NCBI GenBank assembly: GCA_942491945.1
Contig: CALODD010000094.1
Span: 1-23,816 of the forward strand
Source of the DNA: JAJDYQ01 sp942491945
Lineage (GTDB): Bacteria > Pseudomonadota > Gammaproteobacteria > JAJDYQ01
Direction of reading: 5' to 3'
DNA length: 23,816 nucleotides
This document shows, piece after piece, positions 1 through 7,449 of the stretch; positions within the stretch are counted from its first letter, which is position 1; each line of letters opens with the position of its first letter. The notes beneath the pieces are model-generated. The model had not been told where the DNA came from. It did not search any database and saw only the letters and a program-made list of their open reading frames with translations. The position numbers and the translations under genes are program-made.

Positions 1-2
1 AA

Positions 3-176
3 GAGGTCATCAGCATTATTGTCGCCAACGATCAAGCCGATCGTGTGTTTGAAAGCATGTATCTTGCCGGCAAGCTCGATACACCCGGCATGGGCATCAT
101 GACCATGTCCGAGCTGGACAAAGTGGCAACTTATGTTCCTCATGAACTGATCGAGAAGCTGGCTGCTGAATCATGA
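3..176 (+). CDS. PII-like signalling protein, C-terminal part (5' end outside window)
   Basis: The reading frame enters from the left edge and ends at TGA 174-176, giving 57 residues. They contain a beta-alpha pattern (EVISIIVAND, then QADRVFESMYLAGKLDTPGMG) that matches the second half of PII/GlnB-like proteins: the 'I..IV....AD.v...I...g.tg..G.G.i' section after the T-loop. The next gene is a second PII-like protein whose ATG overlaps this stop (ATGA), so the two are translationally coupled and probably form a hetero-oligomeric or paired sensor. PII proteins are cytosolic trimers that bind ATP/ADP/2-oxoglutarate or other small ligands and regulate transporters or enzymes. The ligand and target cannot be told from this fragment, and the gene that would name the partner lies outside the window. 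Confidence 0.75.
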   Translation, partial: EVISIIVANDQADRVFESMYLAGKLDTPGMGIMTMSELDKVATYVPHELIEKLAAES

Positions 177-514
177 GAAAATCCGAGCCACAACGACTCA
201 TCACCTGCATTGTGCCGCAAGGTCATGCCCTGCCTGTATTAAAATCGCTGAAAGCCGAACACAACGTTATCACAGCTAATATTCATAGAGCGCGTGGCGC
301 TGGCCGAATGACTCCGCTTGCCTGGCGTGGTGTTGGAGAGACCTCTGAAAAAGATGTTATGGATGTCATCGTTAACGAAAGTGATGCGGAAACTGTTTTC
401 CAGCATATCTATTTCGGGGCTGGTATCGATCAACCGCATGGCGGCATCATCTATCAACAAAGATTAAAGACAGCCTCCAGCTTTGAGCTACCTGACTTAC
501 CTGAAGAAGCCTAA
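173..514 (+). CDS. PII-like (P-II family) regulatory protein
   Basis: A complete 113-residue protein, the usual length of GlnB/GlnK-type proteins. An N-terminal beta strand (RLITCIVPQGHA) is followed by a helix (LPVLKSLKAEHNV), a T-loop-like stretch at about residues 42-62 (GAGRMTPLAWRGVGETSEKD), and the second strand-helix unit (DVMDVIVNESDAETVFQHIY). The 'GAGIDQPHGGIIYQQ' segment corresponds to the C-terminal PII signature region. The T-loop has no tyrosine at the place where GlnB is uridylylated, so control by GlnD is unlikely and this is a divergent PII-like sensor rather than canonical GlnB/GlnK. The start overlaps the stop of the upstream paralogue by 4 bp. From memory, such tandem pairs sit beside membrane transport proteins, but no such gene is visible here. 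Confidence 0.75.
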   Translation: MRKSEPQRLITCIVPQGHALPVLKSLKAEHNVITANIHRARGAGRMTPLAWRGVGETSEKDVMDVIVNESDAETVFQHIYFGAGIDQPHGGIIYQQRLKTASSFELPDLPEEA

Positions 515-531
515 AATCTCCTAAACCAGGC

Positions 532-580
532 TTGACCTAAATCAATAATCCCACATAGGTATTATGTGATTATCATTCCC
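532..580 (+). promoter_or_regulatory. FNR/Anr-type box with class II promoter geometry
   Basis: TTGACCTAAATCAA at 532-545 matches the FNR consensus TTGAT-N4-ATCAA with one mismatch. Its centre is at 538.5. A -10 like hexamer GATTAT at 568-573 would put the start of transcription near 580, which makes the box centre -41.5, the class II activator position. An alternative -10 (TATTAT, 560-565) is also present. The site lies between the PII-like gene and the small membrane protein ORF and points at the latter. Confidence 0.55.
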
Positions 581-605
581 GCATTAAGACAAGGGAGATA
601 AAACC

Positions 606-713
606 ATGATGCAAGATGGAGATATGGGGATCGTCAGGAATGTCGGTATAACTGTACTGTCCTTAGTTGGCTTTACGATCTTTCTAATTATCGTGGCCAA
701 TGTGGTCGTATAA
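606..713 (+). CDS. Small single-span membrane protein (35 aa), unrecognised
   Basis: ATG at 606, preceded by a good ribosome binding site (AAGGGAG about 8 nt upstream), opens a 35-codon frame ending at TAA 711-713. A second ATG follows immediately. The protein has an acidic N-terminus (MMQDGDMG), a short basic stretch (IVRN) and one hydrophobic segment at about residues 14-35 (VGITVLSLVGFTIFLIIVAN, then VVV), so it should be a single-pass inner-membrane peptide. The gene has its own elements: an FNR-like box upstream and a strong hairpin terminator directly after the stop. Those elements, not the length, support its being real. I do not recognise a named family. Small membrane subunits or stabilisers of respiratory complexes look like this, but that is only an analogy. 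Confidence 0.65.
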   Translation: MMQDGDMGIVRNVGITVLSLVGFTIFLIIVANVVV

Positions 714-715
714 AT

Positions 716-743
716 AAAAAAGCCCGCTGATGCGGGCTTTTTT
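716..743. terminator. Bidirectional rho-independent terminator
   Basis: The stem GCCCGC (722-727), loop TGAT and stem GCGGGC (732-737) are flanked by six A on the left and six T on the right. It can end transcription of the small ORF on the + strand and of purA on the - strand, whose stop codon is about 30 nt away. Confidence 0.9.
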
Positions 744-768
744 ATTGGATCAATATAACTACTGAGGC

Positions 769-2079
769 CTAACCAAACGGCTGCTCAATAATAATATTGT
801 CATTTCGATCTGCGCCGGTTGAAACAATATGAATCGGCGTACCAGCCAGCTCTTCAACCGCTTTCAGGTAATCCTGCGCATTCTTTGGCAGATCATCCAT
901 TGATTTAGCACCCGCAGTACTTTCACTCCAGCCTGGGAATTCTTCATAAACCGGCTCACAGGCTTCGAATGCTTCGGCACCAATTGGTGGTGCGTCAACG
1001 GTTTCACCATTGTATTTATAAGACGTTGCGACCTTAATGGTCTCCATTCCGTCCATAACATCCAGCTTGGTGATGCACATACCTGTAATACTGTTGATCT
1101 CATTAGCACGACGTAGTGCAACCATATCCAGCCAACCACAACGACGCGCGCGCCCTGTTGTTGCACCGAACTCATGGCCTTTGTCTGCCATATGCTTGCC
1201 GTCAGGATCATTCAGATCAACCGCATCATAAAGTTCTGTTGGGAATGGCCCCGCACCAACACGTGTGGTGTATGCCTTGGTAATACCTAATACATAATCG
1301 ATGTATTTTGGACCAACACCTGTGCCCGTGGATGCTCCACCAGCTGTGGTGTTTGATGACGTCACAAACGGATATGTACCCTGATCGATATCCAGTAATG
1401 TTCCTTGTGCACCTTCAAACAGAATATTCTCTCCTGCCGCACGTGACTTAGCTAAAAGCCCCGTTACGTCAGCCGCCATTGGTGCCAACGTCTCAGCCTG
1501 TTTTAATGATTTATCCAGTACCATTTGATAATCAACGGTATCGACTTTGAAATAATGCTCCAATGCAAAGTTATGATACTCCATCACTTCACGCAGCTTT
1601 TCTGTAAAGCGTTCTGGATAAAGCAGATCACCCAGTCGCAGGCCACGACGCGAAATCTTGTCTTCATATGCAGGGCCTATACCGCGACCAGTCGTACCAA
1701 TCGCTTTCTTACCACGTGCGATTTCGCGCGCCTGATCCAGGGCAATGTGATAATCAAGAATGAGTGCGCAGGACTCACTCAAACGCAGACGATCCTGGGC
1801 AGGTATATCACGCTCACTCAACTCTGCCATTTCTTTCAGCAAAGCATCTGGCGACAACACAACACCATTGCCAATCAGACAGGAAACACCATCACGTAAA
1901 ATACCGGACGGAATAAGATGCAAGACAGTCTTTTCACCGTCGATGACCAGTGTATGGCCTGCATTATGTCCACCCTGAAAACGTACAACGGACTGCGCCT
2001 GCTCGGTTAACAGATCAACAATCTTGCCTTTGCCCTCGTCACCCCATTGTGTGCCGACGATTACGACATTCTTACCCAT
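769..2079 (-). CDS. purA: Adenylosuccinate synthetase
   Basis: Catalyses the GTP-dependent condensation of IMP with aspartate to adenylosuccinate, the first committed step from IMP to AMP, in the cytosol. The 436-residue protein has the family's usual length. The N-terminal loop QWGDEGKGK (residues 11-19) carries the catalytic Asp14, and the following GGHNAGHTL segment carries His42. The IMP-binding stretch GTTGRGIGPAYEDK, the segment 'TRVGAGPFPTE' and the C-terminal 'GWLDMVALRRA' are all intact. The ATG start has an AGGA ribosome binding site. It is the last gene of the run hflK-hflC-DUF2065-hisZ-purA, 58 nt after hisZ, and is followed by a bidirectional terminator. Confidence 0.98.
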   Translation of the reverse strand: MGKNVVIVGTQWGDEGKGKIVDLLTEQAQSVVRFQGGHNAGHTLVIDGEKTVLHLIPSGILRDGVSCLIGNGVVLSPDALLKEMAELSERDIPAQDRLRLSESCALILDYHIALDQAREIARGKKAIGTTGRGIGPAYEDKISRRGLRLGDLLYPERFTEKLREVMEYHNFALEHYFKVDTVDYQMVLDKSLKQAETLAPMAADVTGLLAKSRAAGENILFEGAQGTLLDIDQGTYPFVTSSNTTAGGASTGTGVGPKYIDYVLGITKAYTTRVGAGPFPTELYDAVDLNDPDGKHMADKGHEFGATTGRARRCGWLDMVALRRANEINSITGMCITKLDVMDGMETIKVATSYKYNGETVDAPPIGAEAFEACEPVYEEFPGWSESTAGAKSMDDLPKNAQDYLKAVEELAGTPIHIVSTGADRNDNIIIEQPFG

Positions 2080-2137
2080 AAGTGTTTCCTACGATTTAAT
2101 ACTGTATTGCTGCGGACATCGCCGCGTTAAAGATGTA

Positions 2138-3319
2138 CTACTTAGCCTGTATGGGAACGACTTCCCATTGGTTATTCTGTTTAACTAGCTGACGATCACA
2201 CCCCATATAATCATCCCCGTCATCAAGTTGTTGAATGACGCGTTCACCTGATTGACGTAATTGCTCTATTTTTTGTTGAAGATCAGCATCGTTATCCCAT
2301 GGCGCAAGTATGCCTGCTTGATATTCAGTTTTTTGTTCACCGGATAAACGCACCCATTGCTTCAAATCTGCACTGAAGCCTGTTGCAGGACGAGGCACAC
2401 CAAAGTCCTGGCCAATATTATCGTAGCGGCCGCCCTGAGCGATCGCTTTGCCTCGACCAATTGAGTACGCTGCAAAGACGATACCAGTGTGATAGTGATA
2501 CCCGCGCAACTCAGCAAGATCAAAATGCAATTTAAGGCCCGGCAGACGTTCTAACAGAATCCCAGCAACCGCTTTTAATGTTTGCAAAGCATCAGTCACT
2601 TCATCACTCGCATCGGCGAAATCAGTCAATGCCTGATCAAGTACCTCAATTCCACCGTTATAGTCACATAAGGATGCCAGACGCTTTTTCATAACATCGC
2701 TAGCTGTACATTCCTCAAGGAAAGCATCCAGCTCTGGAACTGATTTACGTTCCAAAATATCGAATAGCTCGGCTTCTTTTGCGTCATCAAAACCTGCTTC
2801 TGCAGCAAGACCACGGAACACACCAACATGTCCCAGATCGAGTAATACGTCTTCAACACCAATTAAGTTTAGCGATTGCATCATCAGGCTAATGACCTCG
2901 ACATCGCTTTCTGGACCATTATGCCCATAAAGCTCCGCACCAATCTGCATTGGGCTTCGTGAACCACCTAATTCAACTGGCTTGGTACGTAATACGGTTC
3001 CCATATAACACAGACGTGTCGCTTGCTCGCGATGCAGTCCAACCGCATCAATACGTGCGACCTGTGGTGTCATATCCGCCCGCACACCCATGACACGGCC
3101 CGTTAATTGATCGGTTACTTTAAACGTTTGTAAATCCAGATCAGATGCTGAACTACTTAACAGGGATTCAAGGTATTCAATGAGCGGCGGCATAACCAGC
3201 TCGTAACCCCAGCTAAAGTACATATCGACTAACTGACGACGAGCATCCTCCAGTCGCTTGGCGGCTTCTGGCAGGACTTCTTCGATACCTTCAGGTAATA
3301 ACCAGCGATTATCTGACAT
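2138..3319 (-). CDS. hisZ: ATP phosphoribosyltransferase regulatory subunit
   Basis: HisZ is a catalytically inactive histidyl-tRNA synthetase paralogue. It binds the short-form HisG to make the active, histidine-feedback-controlled first enzyme of histidine synthesis. The 393-residue protein has the class II synthetase fold signatures: an N-terminal 'PEGIEEVLPEAAKRLEDAR', a motif-2 like region (GVRADMTPQVARIDA), 'LGGSRSPMQIGAELYG', and 'AQGGRYDNIGQDFG' near residue 300. It lacks the C-terminal anticodon-binding domain of true HisS. The ATG lies just 2 nt after the stop of the DUF2065 gene, and its ribosome binding site AAGGGG overlaps the end of that gene, so translation is coupled. Presence of HisZ implies a short-form HisG elsewhere in the genome. 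Confidence 0.95.
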   Translation of the reverse strand: MSDNRWLLPEGIEEVLPEAAKRLEDARRQLVDMYFSWGYELVMPPLIEYLESLLSSSASDLDLQTFKVTDQLTGRVMGVRADMTPQVARIDAVGLHREQATRLCYMGTVLRTKPVELGGSRSPMQIGAELYGHNGPESDVEVISLMMQSLNLIGVEDVLLDLGHVGVFRGLAAEAGFDDAKEAELFDILERKSVPELDAFLEECTASDVMKKRLASLCDYNGGIEVLDQALTDFADASDEVTDALQTLKAVAGILLERLPGLKLHFDLAELRGYHYHTGIVFAAYSIGRGKAIAQGGRYDNIGQDFGVPRPATGFSADLKQWVRLSGEQKTEYQAGILAPWDNDADLQQKIEQLRQSGERVIQQLDDGDDYMGCDRQLVKQNNQWEVVPIQAK

Positions 3320-3321
3320 AG

Positions 3322-3519
3322 CTAACCCCTTACCCAGTAAAGTGTAATCAAACCGAGACCCATCCAGACTGCACCCAGAACACGCACATTCTTATCTTCC
3401 ATTTCGCTGACAGTCTTTATCATTTGTCGAAAGGCACCGGGATTAATAAACGGCATGATACCCTCGATGATCAACATCAGGGCAATCGCTGCCCACAGGT
3501 CATCCCAGGCTAAATCCAT
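3322..3519 (-). CDS. DUF2065 (YjeT-like) small membrane protein
   Basis: A 65-residue protein with two hydrophobic segments (about residues 8-25, 'LWAAIALMLIIEGIMPFI', and 46-62, 'LGAVWMGLGLITLYWV') separated by a short charged loop (RQMIKTVSEMEDKNVR). The motif 'EG..PF..P...R' in the first segment is typical of the DUF2065/YjeT family, which in gammaproteobacteria commonly sits directly downstream of hflC, as here. The function is not established. Given its position it may work with the HflKC complex, which is an inference from context only. The gap to hflC is 37 nt and to hisZ 2 nt. Confidence 0.9.
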   Translation of the reverse strand: MDLAWDDLWAAIALMLIIEGIMPFINPGAFRQMIKTVSEMEDKNVRVLGAVWMGLGLITLYWVRG

Positions 3520-3550
3520 CGTTATACAATGTCCGTTCTATATGGTTTCT

Positions 3551-3570
3551 CTGCCGTTATTTAACGGCAG
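3551..3570. repeat. Perfect inverted repeat over the hflC stop codon
   Basis: CTGCCGTTA and TAACGGCAG are separated by only two bases, so the - strand transcript can form an 8-bp stem with a 4-nt loop exactly at the hflC stop codon. No T-run follows in the - direction, so it is not a standard terminator. It could protect the upstream hflKC mRNA or reduce readthrough into DUF2065-hisZ-purA. Confidence 0.6.
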
Positions 3571-4444
3571 ATGATGAACCAAGCGGGTTATTAAAGTAAC
3601 GGAAGAATTCGCTATCCGGCTCCAGCACCATGACATCACCCTGACCGTTAAAGGTCTTGCGATAGGCTTCCAGACTACGATAAAGACTGAAGAACTCTTC
3701 ATTCTGGCCGTAAGCATTGGCGTAAGTTTCAGCAGAAATCGCATCACCTTCACCGCGTATAACCTGTGCCTGGCGATAAGCATCAGCGAGGATTTCTGTG
3801 CGTTGACGATCGGCATCAGCACGAATACGTTCTGCTGTTTCTGCACCCTGTGAACGAAGCTCTTTCGCAACACGCGTACGCTCAGAACGCATACGATCAA
3901 ATACTGAATCACTTACCTCAACAGGCAAGTCAATTTTCTTGATCCTGACATCCACTACCTGCACACCTAACTCCGAAGCTGCCTCGTTAGCCTGTTGTCT
4001 GAGTATCAGCATAACCTCTCGACGCTCACCAGAAACCACCTCTTTAATTGTGCGCAAACCAAATTCATCGCGCAGACCAGCATTCACTTTTTGTGCGAGT
4101 AGTCGCTGCGCAGAGAATTCATCGCCACCAGTCGTAGTGAAGTATTTCTCTTCGTCTTCAATCCGCCACATGATAAAAGAATCAACAATCAATGATTTCT
4201 TTTCTTTTGTCAGAAAACGTTCCGGTTCAGCATCCAGTGTTAAGGTGCGTTTATCAAATTTTACAACCTTCTCGATAAACGGAATTTTCACATACAGACC
4301 CGGCTCAAAATTAGCTTGCTGGACTTTCTGGAATCTAAGTAAGACCGCTTTTTCCATCATATTGATGGTATAAAACGCCTGTGGGGCTACAGCTGCCAGT
4401 ACAACCAGCAGCGCGATTACTAATTGTGATTTTAAGGAGTTCAT
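3557..4444 (-). CDS. hflC: FtsH protease modulator HflC
   Basis: HflC is an SPFH/prohibitin-domain protein. With HflK it forms a large periplasmic cage around the membrane protease FtsH and modulates its activity. The 295-residue protein has one N-terminal transmembrane segment (about residues 7-25), then the SPFH domain (ERAV-like 'MEKAVLLRFQKV', 'EPGLYVKIPFIEKVVKFDKR'). A long charged helical region follows ('RMRSERTRVAKELRSQGAETAE') and the protein ends with the conserved 'YRSLEAYRKTF'. The ATG overlaps the hflK stop (ATGA, 4 bp), with AGGAG upstream. All parts match the standard HflC length. Confidence 0.97.
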   Translation of the reverse strand: MNSLKSQLVIALLVVLAAVAPQAFYTINMMEKAVLLRFQKVQQANFEPGLYVKIPFIEKVVKFDKRTLTLDAEPERFLTKEKKSLIVDSFIMWRIEDEEKYFTTTGGDEFSAQRLLAQKVNAGLRDEFGLRTIKEVVSGERREVMLILRQQANEAASELGVQVVDVRIKKIDLPVEVSDSVFDRMRSERTRVAKELRSQGAETAERIRADADRQRTEILADAYRQAQVIRGEGDAISAETYANAYGQNEEFFSLYRSLEAYRKTFNGQGDVMVLEPDSEFFRYFNNPLGSSSAVK

Positions 4445-5619
4445 CGGCGTACTCCTGAACGTGAATCATTTCGGTACGGACTCGGTGTCTCCCGTCGGCT
4501 CGACATCGGCGTTTCTACTCGAATAATCGGCTGTGATGCTGCTACGGCACCAGCAGCCTGTGTTGCTAATTTATCGAGTGGCAAATACATCAGATTATTT
4601 CCACTATCTACATCTATCATAATTTTTCGATTGTTCGCCAACACATGCTCAATCGTTTCCAGGTACAGACGATCTCGAGTTACCCTGGGTGCCTTTTCAT
4701 ATTCTGCTAATAGCTGCTCAAAACGACTGGCATCACCCTTCGCTTCATCAACAACCTGGGCCTTATAAGCCGTTGCATCAGCGATGTCACGTGCACTTTT
4801 ACCACGTGCTTTTGGAATCACGTCATTGCGATAGGCTTCTGCCTCGTTCTTCGAACGGATTTCATCTTCGCGTGCTTTAATTGCATCATCAAATGCCGCT
4901 TTAACCGGCTCGGGAGGTCGTGCATCCTTAAGCTTTAATTCACTAATCACCAGACCCGTTTCATACTCATCCAGGCTTTCCTGCATTAAAGTTCTAGTCC
5001 GTGCTGCGATCTCGGTTCGACCATCTGTCAAGACATAATCCATTATGGACTTACCGACAATATCCCTAACTGAGCTTTCCATAATAGAACGCAATACCGA
5101 ATCTGGATTACCATTAGGCCAACGAACATCAAAAAGGAACTTCTCGGGCTTTCCAATTTGATATTGAACGAATAATTCCACCTCAACCATGTTCTCGTCT
5201 TTGGTCAACATACTGGCTGTATCTGTAAAATCATATATTTTCTGTACATCGATCTTGTAAACTTTTTCGATTGGCCGAGGAAAACGAAAATTCAGACCAG
5301 GCTGAATCGTTTCGACGTATTTACCAAAACGTAAAACCACTCCACGCTCTGCTTGCTGAATAGTGTAAGTCATATCGTAGATGACCCAGATAAAGCCCAG
5401 GATGCCAAAAACGACAAAATAGAACCCCATGCCTGATGGTTCACCCGAGGAACTAGAACCAGCGCCATTGCCGCCACCTTTTTTACCAAAGATGCCGCCA
5501 AATTTTTGCTGCATCTTTTTCACGACCTCGTCCAGATCCGGTGGGCCGTCCTGATTATTATTGCCGCCCCAGGGGTCCTTCTTATCATCCTTGCCATTAC
5601 CCGGCTCGTTCCATGCCAT
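4441..5619 (-). CDS. hflK: FtsH protease modulator HflK
   Basis: The partner of HflC in the HflKC complex that surrounds FtsH. I chose the ATG at 5619 because family members start with MAWNEPG followed by a Gly/Asn/Asp-rich cytosolic segment (here GNGKDDKKDPWGGNNN) and 'PPDLDEVVKKMQQKFGG'. This gives 392 residues. An in-frame ATG at 5694 would add 25 residues (MKSTISLLPS...) that are unusual for the family. It cannot be excluded, because a likely promoter would place the transcript start near 5720. The single transmembrane segment is at about residues 66-83 (FYFVVFGILGFIWVIYDM). The SPFH domain follows ('ERGVVLRFGKYVETIQPGLNFRFP'), then a helical region and a low-complexity Ser/Arg-rich tail. 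The stop overlaps hflC. Confidence 0.96.
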   Translation of the reverse strand: MAWNEPGNGKDDKKDPWGGNNNQDGPPDLDEVVKKMQQKFGGIFGKKGGGNGAGSSSSGEPSGMGFYFVVFGILGFIWVIYDMTYTIQQAERGVVLRFGKYVETIQPGLNFRFPRPIEKVYKIDVQKIYDFTDTASMLTKDENMVEVELFVQYQIGKPEKFLFDVRWPNGNPDSVLRSIMESSVRDIVGKSIMDYVLTDGRTEIAARTRTLMQESLDEYETGLVISELKLKDARPPEPVKAAFDDAIKAREDEIRSKNEAEAYRNDVIPKARGKSARDIADATAYKAQVVDEAKGDASRFEQLLAEYEKAPRVTRDRLYLETIEHVLANNRKIMIDVDSGNNLMYLPLDKLATQAAGAVAASQPIIRVETPMSSRRETPSPYRNDSRSGVRR

Positions 5620-5726
5620 TTTCAGACCGATACGACGACTGAAGCGCGCAAGAAACCCGCTATTTGAAGGAAGTAAACTGATGGTACTTTTCATCGAAAG
5701 ATGCCAGAAATATTCAAAGAGGCCGC

Positions 5727-5755
5727 ATTGTAGGTAGTGCTGACGAGCGCCGCAA
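5727..5755 (-). promoter_or_regulatory. Candidate sigma70 promoter for the hflK-hflC-DUF2065-hisZ-purA run
   Basis: On the - strand a -35 like TTGCGG (5750-5755) and a -10 TACAAT (5727-5732, 5 of 6 matches) are separated by 17 nt, pointing at hflK with an expected start near 5720. The -35 is weak. It lies in the only sizeable gap (hflX to hflK) of the stretch. Confidence 0.4.
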
Positions 5756-5808
5756 CTCCAGAGACAATTATCTGCGCATTAAGTGAATTTTATTCGCGAA
5801 TTTCGCCG

Positions 5809-7125
5809 TTAAAGTGAAGAAATGAGCCGGTCAGCTAGCCCGACCAGTTGCAAATCTCTATCATGAATACTTAGTTCCAGGATCATCTGACCCTGATCAT
5901 CATATGACTCACTTTGCACCACCTGGCGTTCGTACAATTCCGCACGTAAAGCGGCCTCTGAAGGCTGCAGACGAATCCAGCCGTGGTGATGCTGGTCACG
6001 GAAAAGCTCTGTCAGAGCGAGTTTGAGTAAATCCTGTCCTTCACCAGACTGAGCAGACAACCAGACCCGTGCCGGTTTTCCCTCATCATTTCGGTCAATA
6101 CCCGGCTCTCGGTTCATCAGGTCGACTTTGTTGTATACCATCAATACACCCTGTGAGGCATTTTCAGGCGTCTTACCTTCATTGACCTGCTCCAGCACGG
6201 TGTTGACCTGCTCAATACATTCATCACGATCTTCACGAGAACCATCAACGACATGGAGTAATAAATCTGCATCGCGCGTCTCAGCCAGTGTTGAGCGAAA
6301 GGCAGCGACCAGGTCATGCGGCAGATCACGAATAAAACCAACCGTATCAGCCAGTACAATGTGAGAGCCGCCCTGTAAATCGACCCTGCGCAGAGTTGGA
6401 TCAAGCGTAGCAAATAACTGATCAGCCGCGTAAACCTCGCCTGTCGTTAATTGATTAAACAGCGTCGATTTACCGGCATTGGTATAACCGACGAGTGCCA
6501 CGGTTGGCGTTTCGGCCTTTTGTCGGGAGCGTCGTCCCTGTTCACGCTGTGACTGCACTTTCTCAAGACGCGATGCGAGTTTCTTAATACGGCCACCAAT
6601 GAGGCGGCGATCTGTTTCCAGCTGAGTTTCACCCGGACCACGCAATCCAATACCACCCTTCTGACGCTCCAGGTGCGTCCAGCCTCGAACGAGACGCGTT
6701 GATAGATGGCGTAACTGCGCCAGTTCGACCTGTAGCTTACCTTCGAAGCTACGCGCTCGCTGGGCGAAAATATCCAGGATAAGACCGGTTCGATCCAGTA
6801 CTCGGCACTCTAATTGTTTCTCCAGATTCCGTTCCTGTACTGGTGACAGAGTATGATTGAAGATTACCAGTTCGACCTTCTGGCTTTTGACGATCTCGGA
6901 GATTTCTTCCGTCTTACCCTTTCCAACAAAGAATTTAGGATCAGGGGTATACCTTTGAGACGAGACCAGATCTATGACTTCAGTGCCAGCTGACTCACAA
7001 AGCTCTTTGAATTCCTGTTGTATATCGACGAACTCAGCATCATCTGTGTAAGTCGATAAGCCTTGTTTCTGGAAGCGGATATGCACCAACAGCGCGCGTT
7101 CACCACCTCCGGGACGATCAAACAA
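5809..7125 (-). CDS. hflX: Ribosome-associated GTPase HflX
   Basis: HflX binds and splits stalled 70S ribosomes under stress. The 438-residue protein has the N-terminal HflX domain (MFDRPGGGERALLVHI; 'VGKGKTEEI'; 'FNHTLSPVQERNLEK'; 'RTGLILDIFAQRA'), then 'GWTHLERQKGGIGLRGPGETQLE'-type signatures. The G domain follows: G1 GYTNAGKST (213-221), G3 DTVGFIRDLPH (260-270) and G4 NKVD (332-335). The start is TTG at 7125. No in-frame ATG precedes it, and the sequence from there matches the conserved HflX N-terminus. It begins 24 nt after the hfq stop without a convincing ribosome binding site, so translation is probably coupled to hfq. The miaA-hfq-hflX order is the conserved gammaproteobacterial one. 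Confidence 0.97.
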   Translation of the reverse strand: MFDRPGGGERALLVHIRFQKQGLSTYTDDAEFVDIQQEFKELCESAGTEVIDLVSSQRYTPDPKFFVGKGKTEEISEIVKSQKVELVIFNHTLSPVQERNLEKQLECRVLDRTGLILDIFAQRARSFEGKLQVELAQLRHLSTRLVRGWTHLERQKGGIGLRGPGETQLETDRRLIGGRIKKLASRLEKVQSQREQGRRSRQKAETPTVALVGYTNAGKSTLFNQLTTGEVYAADQLFATLDPTLRRVDLQGGSHIVLADTVGFIRDLPHDLVAAFRSTLAETRDADLLLHVVDGSREDRDECIEQVNTVLEQVNEGKTPENASQGVLMVYNKVDLMNREPGIDRNDEGKPARVWLSAQSGEGQDLLKLALTELFRDQHHHGWIRLQPSEAALRAELYERQVVQSESYDDQGQMILELSIHDRDLQLVGLADRLISSL

Positions 7126-7149
7126 CGTGTCGCCAACTACTCATAAGAA

Positions 7150-7401
7150 TCAGGCGTTGCCCGGGTCTCCTGCTCCATCATCATCAGATTGAATGCGGAC
7201 ATTACGCGATGGTACAACGGTGGAAATTGCATGCTTGTAAATCATCTGATTGACGCTGTTCTTTAACAGAACCACGAATTGATCAAATGAATCAATCTGA
7301 CCCTGAAGCTTGATTCCATTAACCAGGAAGATGGAAACCGGGATTTTTTCCTTACGTAATGCGTTCAGGAAAGGTTCTTGGAGTGAGTGGCCTTTTGGCA
7401 T
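7150..7401 (-). CDS. hfq: RNA chaperone Hfq
   Basis: Hfq is a hexameric Sm-like protein that pairs small RNAs with mRNAs and affects mRNA stability. The 83 residues include the key positions of both RNA faces: Gln8, Phe42 and Lys56-His57 (YKHAIST, the Sm2 motif) for U-rich RNA binding, and the distal-face region (KEKIPVSIFLVNGIKLQG). The C-terminal tail is short and acidic (SDDDGAGDPGNA), shorter than in E. coli and typical of many other gammaproteobacteria. The start codon has a clear GGAGA ribosome binding site about 8 nt upstream. It lies 48 nt after miaA and 24 nt before hflX. Confidence 0.98.
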   Translation of the reverse strand: MPKGHSLQEPFLNALRKEKIPVSIFLVNGIKLQGQIDSFDQFVVLLKNSVNQMIYKHAISTVVPSRNVRIQSDDDGAGDPGNA

Positions 7402-7449
7402 GTCAGTTTCTCCGATTAATTATCATTATGAGGAGCTTGTCCGGGACGC

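Noticed and set aside
5620..5694. N-terminal extension of HflK (25 extra residues from ATG 5694)
   Set aside because: The extension is not typical of HflK, whereas MAWNEPG at 5619 is the conserved beginning. It is kept as an alternative only because the likely promoter lies upstream of both starts.
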